DNA of 42,185 nucleotides from GCA-2732805 sp964516605 (lineage in GTDB: Bacteria > Pseudomonadota > Gammaproteobacteria > Coxiellales > Coxiellaceae). Location of the stretch: positions 1 through 42,185 of the forward strand of contig CAZFAA010000010.1 in the NCBI GenBank assembly GCA_964516605.1, given 5' to 3'. Position numbers and translations under genes: made by a program. Below the pieces are notes generated by a model. The model was not told the DNA's origin. It saw only the letters and a list, made by a program, of their open reading frames with translations, and made no database searches. This document shows, one piece after another, positions 36,344-42,185 of this stretch. Each line of letters starts with the position of its first letter. The stretch's first letter is position 1.

Positions 36344-36426
36344 GGTTTATTCTCCGTTAAGGTTATAGCTCATTCAGTAGAGCCGGAATTGCCGCAAATC
36401 ATACCTTATTTTTTTGGGGGAGTCAC

Positions 36427-36834
36427 TTGCAAGATCAGGAACTGCGCAAAGCAGGATTAAAAGTTACGGGGCCGCGCATCAAGGTGCTCGCGATTCTCGA
36501 GGCGCACAAAGAACGGCATTTGAGTGCTGAGGATGTGCATCGCATGTTGTTAGAGCAAGGTGATGATGTGGGGCTGGCAACCGTCTATCGTGTGCTCACC
36601 CAGTTTGAAGCGGCGCAAATTGTGCAACGCCATCATTTTGAAGGCGGGCATGCTGTTTTTGAATTGGATCAAGGTCAGCACCACGATCATCTTGTGTGTG
36701 TGAAGTGTGGTCAGGTGCAAGAATTTTTAGATGAGCAAATCGAACAGCGTCAACGCATGATCGCACAGCAATACCAATTTGATATGACCGATCACAGTCT
36801 GACGATTTATGGTGTGTGTTTAGACTGTCGTTGA
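36427..36834 (+). CDS. fur: Ferric uptake regulator Fur
   Basis: Fur is the Fe2+-dependent repressor of iron uptake genes. The 135-residue product has the N-terminal winged helix (KAGLKVTGPRIKVLAILE; VGLATVYRVLTQFE) and the metal-binding dimer part with HHFEGGHAVFEL, HHDHLVC, and two Cys pairs, CVKC (91-94) and CLDC (131-134). The start is TTG 36427 behind GGGGGAG; no in-frame ATG lies nearby. The shared region with bamE shows no obvious Fur box by eye. Confidence 0.95.
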   Translation: MQDQELRKAGLKVTGPRIKVLAILEAHKERHLSAEDVHRMLLEQGDDVGLATVYRVLTQFEAAQIVQRHHFEGGHAVFELDQGQHHDHLVCVKCGQVQEFLDEQIEQRQRMIAQQYQFDMTDHSLTIYGVCLDCR

Positions 36835-36942
36835 GTGAAAGGATTGAGTATGAGGTAGATTTTGCTGGGGTTGTGTAGTAGCAGCTGGCGCGGTTGTTGC
36901 GCGTTGTTGCGATTGTTGTGTTGGCGCTTGTAGCAACCTAAC

Positions 36943-37224
36943 TTACTGAGGTTTGCGGAAGGGGAATAAGCCAAATCCATAGTCGTGTTTTGCATGCGAC
37001 TTCATTGTATAGTAAAACTGTTTATATTGCGTCGGTTCTAGGTTATGTGGATTTTGTATGGTTTTTGTTAACTGGTTTTTTACTGCGCTGATAATGCCTT
37101 CCCATGTTTTAGTATTACCATGGGAGTATCGGAGTAAATCACGCGCTAGTAATGCGAATAGTAATTTTTCATCATCTGTATGAGGCGGCTCTTTTGTATC
37201 ATCACTCGTAGCATGGCCGGACAA
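36943..37224 (-). CDS. Hypothetical protein, 93 aa
   Basis: I do not recognise this protein. It lies 37 bp beyond recN on the same strand and would start at TTG 37224, with GGAAAA a few bases upstream. The composition is protein-like: an acidic N-terminus and one or two predicted helices (DEKLLFALLARDLLRYSHG) ending GFGLFPFRKPQ. The lack of an ATG lowers certainty. It may be a small lineage-specific gene or a remnant. Confidence 0.45.
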   Translation of the reverse strand: MSGHATSDDTKEPPHTDDEKLLFALLARDLLRYSHGNTKTWEGIISAVKNQLTKTIQNPHNLEPTQYKQFYYTMKSHAKHDYGFGLFPFRKPQ

Positions 37225-37261
37225 TGCTTTTCCGTACAGTTATACAAGTATTTTCAGGTGG

Positions 37262-38944
37262 TTACTCATGAGTAAGGCTGATGAGCAACTCTTTTGCGTG
37301 CAATCGGGATTTTTGGGTGAGTTCGGTGCCACCCAGAAGGCGCGCTATTTCATCAATACGTGCCGTATCATCCAGTTTTTGAATATAAGTCGTTGTATCA
37401 GTACCATCAGACTGTTTGCTTACTTTGTAATGATGGTGGCCATTGGCAGCGACTTGAGGCAGATGGGTGATGCACAGCACTTGTGCCGTCGTCCCAAGCT
37501 GGCGCAGTAATTTGCCCACCATGGTTGCTGTTTTACCGCTAATACCGACATCCACTTCGTCAAACACTAAGGTTGGAGTGTGCTCACGCGAAGCGGTCAG
37601 CACGTGTAACGCGAGGCTAATCCGTGATAGCTCACCCCCTGAGGCGATTTTATGTAGGGGTTGCAAGCCTTGACCTGCATTAGTTTGCACAAGAAAATTT
37701 ATTCTTTCATGGCCATACGCTGTGGGTGTGCTCTCGTGAGTCGTAAAAGACACTTGAAAAACAGCATCTTGAATATCCATGCTGCGCATCGCTTGACTGA
37801 TATGCTGTTCGAGTTGTCTTGCAGCGTTTTGGCGTGCTGTCGTTAATTGTTTCGCTAAATCCTGATACTGACGTTCCAGTTCCTCTTGCTGTGCGGTTAA
37901 TTCAGTCAGCTGAGCATCGAGACTGTGTAGGGTATCGAGTTTGCATTGCAACGAGCGCTCGATGTCTTTCAAATCTTCCGGATTGCAATGATGTTTGCGT
38001 GCTAAATCGTAGATGACACTCAAACGGGTTTCGATATCATGACTGTTCATTGTGTTTAAATCGATGCTGCGGCGATATGATGTCAGTTCGTTACCCGCTT
38101 CACTCACATGGATGGCAGCGGTGTGCAGTAATTCGCGGATTGCGGTTAGTTGTGGATCGTCGATTTTAATGCTGTCCAATTGGTGTAGCGCTTGCTGTAT
38201 GAGTTGTTCGGCGCAAATGGGCTCACTTTCAACGGTTAGCTCAATGGCTTGATTGAGCTGCTGTAATAAATTTTTGGCATTATGCAATTGTTGGTGTTGA
38301 TGTGAAAGGGTTTGCCATTCACCTGGTTGTAAATTCAGGGCGTGTAATTCATTCAGCTGGTAGGTGAGGAACTCAATTTCATGGTCTTTATTGTGTGTGG
38401 CAGTCAGGCTGTGTGCGATTGCATGGCAGGTGCTGTTCCAGCGTTGGTAGACCTCATGAATCTGTTCCAGTACTGTTTGATTTTTCGCAAACTCATCCAG
38501 TACGCGACGCTGTTGGTCATTGTGGAGCAGGTGTTGTTGCTGATGTTGACTGTGTATCTGGATCAATTGTTCAGCCAGATCGCGAATGCGTTGTAGAGGC
38601 ATGGGTGAGCCATTGACCGTACTGCGTGATGTACCTTGTGAGGTGAGGGTGCGGCGTATAATACATTCACAGCCTTGGTCAAGATTTTCTTGTTGCAGCC
38701 AGGCAAGTGCTGCCGGGGATTGGCTGATATCAAAGGTTACGCTAATGTCAGTGCGCTCATTGCCAGGACGTATACAGCTTAAATCGGCACGTTGTCCTAG
38801 AGCCAGTTGAATCGCATCAACCCACAGTGATTTACCCGCACCAGTTTCGCCAGTTAAGACATTGAGCCCATCTGTAAAATCAACGTCGAGTGTATCGATG
38901 ATGGCGAAGTTTTTAATATAAATGTGAGTCAGCATAGTGTTCAT
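37262..38944 (-). CDS. recN: DNA repair protein RecN
   Basis: RecN is an SMC-like ATPase acting in double-strand break repair. The 560-residue product has the Walker A motif GETGAGKS near residues 32-39 (29-36 from the more likely ATG at 38935, MLTHIYIKNFAI), a long coiled-coil middle (about 150-370), an ABC signature (KIASGGELSRISLAL) and Walker B (TLVFDEVDVGISG), followed by the switch histidine region (LCITHLPQVA). The length is normal. It lies downstream of nadK on the same strand with a 135-bp gap, as in many gammaproteobacteria. Confidence 0.97.
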   Translation of the reverse strand: MNTMLTHIYIKNFAIIDTLDVDFTDGLNVLTGETGAGKSLWVDAIQLALGQRADLSCIRPGNERTDISVTFDISQSPAALAWLQQENLDQGCECIIRRTLTSQGTSRSTVNGSPMPLQRIRDLAEQLIQIHSQHQQQHLLHNDQQRRVLDEFAKNQTVLEQIHEVYQRWNSTCHAIAHSLTATHNKDHEIEFLTYQLNELHALNLQPGEWQTLSHQHQQLHNAKNLLQQLNQAIELTVESEPICAEQLIQQALHQLDSIKIDDPQLTAIRELLHTAAIHVSEAGNELTSYRRSIDLNTMNSHDIETRLSVIYDLARKHHCNPEDLKDIERSLQCKLDTLHSLDAQLTELTAQQEELERQYQDLAKQLTTARQNAARQLEQHISQAMRSMDIQDAVFQVSFTTHESTPTAYGHERINFLVQTNAGQGLQPLHKIASGGELSRISLALHVLTASREHTPTLVFDEVDVGISGKTATMVGKLLRQLGTTAQVLCITHLPQVAANGHHHYKVSKQSDGTDTTTYIQKLDDTARIDEIARLLGGTELTQKSRLHAKELLISLTHE

Positions 38945-39079
38945 CCCATTGCCGGATACGGTTCATCTTGAACCATTGTGTTTTTCTCAGTCCTTCTTAG
39001 TGTTTTGCACAGAAGGGTTTTCTTGATTATTAAAGGGGGGAAAATATTCATCTCCCTTTAAAACCCTATGATCTAAAGC

Positions 39080-39964
39080 TCATCGGGAACCGTTATGCTT
39101 TTCCCAATTTAATTTCTCACGTAATGTTTGAAAATAATTGTAATCAATTGGGTGAATCAGTGTTAATTCTTTAGTGCACGCTGTAATAGCAATGCGATCG
39201 CCAGCGGTTGCGGGCAGGTGTTGAATGCCATCGCAGCTAACATTCACAGTATTTTTATTATTTTGCGTAATGATCACATCGATCTGTGAGGCGCTGTCCA
39301 CGACCAGGGGGCGACTGCTGAGTGTGTGTGGGCACATGGGAACAATCGTAACCGCTTGCAGTCCTGGCTTTAAAATTGGGCCACCGGCAGAGAGCGCATA
39401 GGCTGTGGATCCAGTGGGGGTTGCGATAATTAAGCCATCGGCGCGTTGTTTGCATACGAATTCTGTATTGATGTAAATTTCAAATTCGATCATTTGCGGT
39501 GCATTGCCTGGCATCAGTACTACATCATTGAGGGCTACATCGCAAACTGTTTGTTCATTGCGGTGTAAGGTGGCTTGTAATAAAAAACGTTTTTCTTCCG
39601 TGTATTCACCCTGAATAACACGGCCAAGGTGCTCGAGCTCATGCGGGTTGATATCCGTTAAAAAACCTAGCCGCCCGCGGTGCACGCCAATAATAGGAAT
39701 ATCGTGTTCCAGTGCGCTGTGCGCAGCATTAAGTAAGCTGCCATCGCCGCCGACAACGATGATCAGATCAGTATTTTCCGGCAGGGCCTGCGCGTTGCAT
39801 GTCGGGTCCAGGGCGCCTGGTATGCACGCCGCAGTTTGTTTTTCTACGCTAATGCGCAGGTTAAATGATAATAAAAAATCTTTAAGCACTAACAGTGTTT
39901 CTGGTACACCCGGTACACCTTCACGGCCAATTAATACAATATGTTGGAATGATTTTTTTAGCAT
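39080..39964 (-). CDS. nadK: NAD kinase
   Basis: NadK phosphorylates NAD to NADP in the cytoplasm. ATG 39964 gives a 294-residue protein of normal length starting LKKSFQHIVLIGREG; a longer version to 40114 is not supported by homology. Signature motifs are GGDGS (72-76) with LLNAAH, RGRLGFLTDI (96-105), the NDVVL loop (146-150), and TPTGSTAYALSAGGP near 182-196. No strong Shine-Dalgarno is visible. In many relatives grpE is found divergently next to nadK; here a short unknown gene occupies that place. Confidence 0.96.
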   Translation of the reverse strand: MLKKSFQHIVLIGREGVPGVPETLLVLKDFLLSFNLRISVEKQTAACIPGALDPTCNAQALPENTDLIIVVGGDGSLLNAAHSALEHDIPIIGVHRGRLGFLTDINPHELEHLGRVIQGEYTEEKRFLLQATLHRNEQTVCDVALNDVVLMPGNAPQMIEFEIYINTEFVCKQRADGLIIATPTGSTAYALSAGGPILKPGLQAVTIVPMCPHTLSSRPLVVDSASQIDVIITQNNKNTVNVSCDGIQHLPATAGDRIAITACTKELTLIHPIDYNYFQTLREKLNWEKHNGSR

Positions 39965-40147
39965 GGCGGTAGCATAGCATTTGCGCAAAGAATGGGGAAT
40001 ACCTGTGACAGCCTCTTCAGAGCGAACGCAGGGCAGAGCGCAATAATTACAGCTGTGCGGTATTTTGTTTGAGTGCAGCTGGACATTATTTATATATTTA
40101 GGTAATGTCCTCACATAAATTGTAGATACTAATTACATGAGGGAGTG

Positions 40148-40627
40148 ATGGTGGATATTCAACAAGCAACTAAGCAAGCTAGAAAATATTCTGAGCAGGA
40201 AGTACGGTTTTCTTTAGACCCCGAGAAATTTAATGCATCTGATCTTGATACACATCAAAAATGCGTTGCTGATTTTGTAAGGGGACTCGTTCCACTTTTG
40301 TTGCGATCTAAACCCGGGAATCTTCCAGATTTTTTATTTGATTTTTTGCTAGCTTATAAAGATATTTTGTGTGATTACGCTATTGAAGAAGTCAAGCATA
40401 ATACAGAGGATAATCAGAAATGGTTGAGCCGGGATAACGCTTTTGGAAATATTATCTGCACACACAGAATTTTTGGTATTGGACAAACTGACTCTGAACA
40501 GAAAATAAGAAAGCAGTGTGTATCGCCTAGTACTGTTGCGCCTCTATTCTTAAGTTTCATACGAACTTTTAAGTCACAACCAAGAGCTGATGATGTGGAA
40601 TTACGGGTATTGCCCAAGGCAAGATAA
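40148..40627 (+). CDS. Hypothetical protein, 159 aa
   Basis: I do not recognise this protein. GAGGGA precedes the ATG at 40148 closely (the GTG at 40145 or 40151 could also serve). It appears helical and soluble, with no signal peptide or membrane segment. Its central stretch is FVRGLVPLLLRSKPGNLPDF. It lies between nadK (divergent) and the arginase-family gene, which starts 29 bp downstream on the same strand. It may be another lineage-specific gene inserted among conserved genes. Confidence 0.6.
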   Translation: MVDIQQATKQARKYSEQEVRFSLDPEKFNASDLDTHQKCVADFVRGLVPLLLRSKPGNLPDFLFDFLLAYKDILCDYAIEEVKHNTEDNQKWLSRDNAFGNIICTHRIFGIGQTDSEQKIRKQCVSPSTVAPLFLSFIRTFKSQPRADDVELRVLPKAR

Positions 40628-40656
40628 CATTGAATATATAATAATAAGGTATTTTT

Positions 40657-41505
40657 ATGTTTAAATTGATTGGTGCGGGTATTGGTCAGTGTGCGCAGAT
40701 TTTAGGTTGCGAGCATACGCCGGATGTGGTTTTTAAACAATCACCGCAGTGGCATAACCTATGGCACACATCAGTTTATTATGAAAGTAATGAGCGTAAA
40801 TTATTAGCTATTGATCCACTGGTAACGTTTTCTCAAAAATTAGCGACAGCAACGCGTGAGGTCTTGGAAAGTAATCACCAGTTTATCACCATTGGCGGTG
40901 ATCACAGTTGTGCTATTGGTACGTGGTCTGCGGTTGCAGATTATTGCGGTGAGTTTGGTTTGATTTGGATTGATGCGCACATGGATGCACACACTCCACA
41001 AACGAGTTTAACGCATAATCTGCATGGCATGCCGGTGGCTGTGTTGTTGGGGCAGGGGGATGCGCGTTTGGTTGGGTTGTTAGGTAAGCAGTCGAAAGTA
41101 AAGCCAGAAAATATCGTGTTAATTGGCATACGTTCTTATGAGCCTGCTGAGAAAGAATTATTACAGCGTTTGGGTGTGAAGGTTTTTGAAATGCCTGATG
41201 TAGAGCGCTTAGGCTTCGATGCGTGTATGCGTTACGCTATCGATGATTTTACGCGCCGCCAATTGCGTTATGGTATCAGTTTTGATTTAGATGGCTTGGA
41301 TCCCACAGAAATTGTATCGCTTGGTACACCTGAACCACACGGCTTGTGTTTAGATGATGTGTTAACTCGCTTTGCGCAGTTAAATTTAAAGCAGTTGATT
41401 GGTGTTGAAATCACTGAGTATAATCCGGTTCTGGATGATGCAACGTACCGTGATCTGAGTGTGATCCAAAAAGTAGTGACATGTTTCATAGAGCAAAAGC
41501 AATAA
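40657..41505 (+). CDS. Arginase/agmatinase-family hydrolase
   Basis: Ureohydrolases use a two-Mn centre to remove urea or an analogous group from arginine, agmatine or formiminoglutamate. The 282-residue product has all three metal motifs: GGDHS (80-84), DAHMDAH (106-112) and SFDLDGLDP (208-216), followed by a Glu region (GVEITEYNP). Its length and the TPEPHGL segment after the third motif favour arginase, but the substrate cannot be proved. ATG 40657 has AAGG seven bases upstream. An arginase could lower host arginine for nitric oxide production or feed ornithine pathways; this is inference. Confidence 0.9.
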   Translation: MFKLIGAGIGQCAQILGCEHTPDVVFKQSPQWHNLWHTSVYYESNERKLLAIDPLVTFSQKLATATREVLESNHQFITIGGDHSCAIGTWSAVADYCGEFGLIWIDAHMDAHTPQTSLTHNLHGMPVAVLLGQGDARLVGLLGKQSKVKPENIVLIGIRSYEPAEKELLQRLGVKVFEMPDVERLGFDACMRYAIDDFTRRQLRYGISFDLDGLDPTEIVSLGTPEPHGLCLDDVLTRFAQLNLKQLIGVEITEYNPVLDDATYRDLSVIQKVVTCFIEQKQ

Positions 41506-41546
41506 AAACAGTCTGAGTTATATGGTTAGGAAAATAGGGGGAGTTT

Positions 41547-42185
41547 ATGCGCGGTTTTACAACGTTTGAGATGAAAGGTGGGGTGTTATCGATTCACCCT
41601 GGTTTGTCCAGCTGGAGTCACTTAGATACACAGGATAAGATATATTATCTGCGTCAGATACATGATAGAGCATCTCGAAGGGACATTGGCGTTGCCTCTT
41701 TAGCAGAATTTCAGAAGATAATAGAACAGGATGTTTCTTTTATATTTTTTAGCACGATTTTAGAACAATTGAAAACAAAGGAACCTGATTTCATTTCTAT
41801 ATCTGAAATTTGTTATGATCAGCTACTACTAGAGCAAGATCTGGAGAGTAAGGTTTTCGCTGTGTTGCTGCTGGCTAATTTAACTGAGCGAAAAAAACTG
41901 TCGAGTAATATGCAATGGTCTGATTTATTTAAATCATTAAATGTGGATTTCAATAGTGATGTTTATAAGCAACAAGGTCTGCCATATGTCACAGCAGAAT
42001 TGTATCGTTGGGCAGCACATCAAAAGTGTGCAGTGGGTGTGGGCATGTTAGCACGCTTGATCCGTAAAGGAGTCACAGTTGCTCAGCGAGATGATTTTAC
42101 GTCTTTAGGAATGAAGTTTTCCAATCAGCGTCGTGAGAAACACGCTGAGCAGCTTTTGGGGTGGGAGCAATTAAAAGCAATTCCC
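41547..42185 (+). CDS. Partial gene of unknown function (3' end off window)
   Basis: An open frame starts at ATG 41547, six bases after GGGGGAG, and runs 213 codons without a stop to the right edge. The product begins RGFTTFEMKGGVLSIHPGLS and appears mainly helical with no signal peptide. No family is recognised. The strong ribosome binding site, identical in style to those of the host-directed candidates, and uninterrupted reading support a real gene. It follows the arginase gene by 41 bp. Confidence 0.7.
   Translation, partial: MRGFTTFEMKGGVLSIHPGLSSWSHLDTQDKIYYLRQIHDRASRRDIGVASLAEFQKIIEQDVSFIFFSTILEQLKTKEPDFISISEICYDQLLLEQDLESKVFAVLLLANLTERKKLSSNMQWSDLFKSLNVDFNSDVYKQQGLPYVTAELYRWAAHQKCAVGVGMLARLIRKGVTVAQRDDFTSLGMKFSNQRREKHAEQLLGWEQLKAIP

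Noticed and set aside
36344..36426. A Fur box in the bamE-fur intergenic region
   Set aside because: No stretch resembling the GATAAT-type 19-bp box was found by eye.
39030..39061. TTAAAGGG/CCCTTTAA inverted repeat between nadK and recN
   Set aside because: The loop is 16 bases and no T-run follows on the minus strand; too weak to call a terminator.
39965..40114. A 50-codon N-terminal extension of nadK
   Set aside because: The extension has no family similarity; the ATG at 39964 gives the normal NadK length and N-terminus.

Overview
The window reads as a chromosomal segment of an intracellular, host-adapted gammaproteobacterium, most likely a Legionellales/Coxiellaceae-like bacterium. This rests on gammaproteobacterial gene content and order (alaS-lysC; smpB facing ratA-rnfH; bamE facing fur; recN-nadK), AT-rich codon use, and several very large open reading frames with eukaryote-like features. 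The genus cannot be fixed from sequence alone. A 100-N run at 21610-21709 shows this is a draft scaffold.

Layout. Positions 1-603 hold a truncated IS3-family element (intact orfA, orfB cut off before the DDE domain). Positions 954-6198 carry a small unknown gene and a 1605-residue protein of unknown function. A terminator, a 25-bp direct repeat, a near-consensus promoter and a degenerate tRNA-Glu-like sequence fill 6199-6781. Next come a 1116-residue SET-domain protein with a bipartite nuclear localisation-like signal (6782-10132), an F-box protein (10297-11943) and a decayed fragment of an F-box paralogue (about 11975-12138). alaS and lysC (12221-16018) form a housekeeping operon. A coiled-coil protein with a second NLS-like signal follows (16152-17969), then tex on the minus strand, a repeat-containing minus-strand gene interrupted by the gap (20501-22417), a secreted GH17-like beta-1,3-glucanase (22722-24164), a membrane protein ending in a J domain (24237-25550), a small secreted cysteine-containing protein, a dicarboxylate/amino-acid:cation symporter, and a 1667-residue protein with Pro/Ala/Glu-rich repeats (27829-32832).

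From 32816 the window is mostly conserved: a lipoprotein, smpB, ratA, rnfH, a small unknown gene, an msrB-msrA fusion, bamE, fur, a small unknown gene, recN, nadK, another small unknown gene, an arginase-family gene, and an unknown gene running off the right edge.

How it fits together. Housekeeping functions are translation (alaS, smpB), lysine/diaminopimelate synthesis (lysC), iron control (fur), DNA repair (recN), NADP supply (nadK), envelope assembly (bamE) and oxidative repair (msrBA). They are interleaved with a set of probable host-directed proteins: SET + NLS, F-box, coiled coil + NLS, membrane J protein, glucanase, and large helical proteins with low-complexity tails. Several of these show recent in-frame tandem duplications. 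Two NLS-like signals plus a SET domain suggest that some products act in the host nucleus, or that the bacterium itself lives in or near the nucleus. That is inference. No secretion system is visible here.
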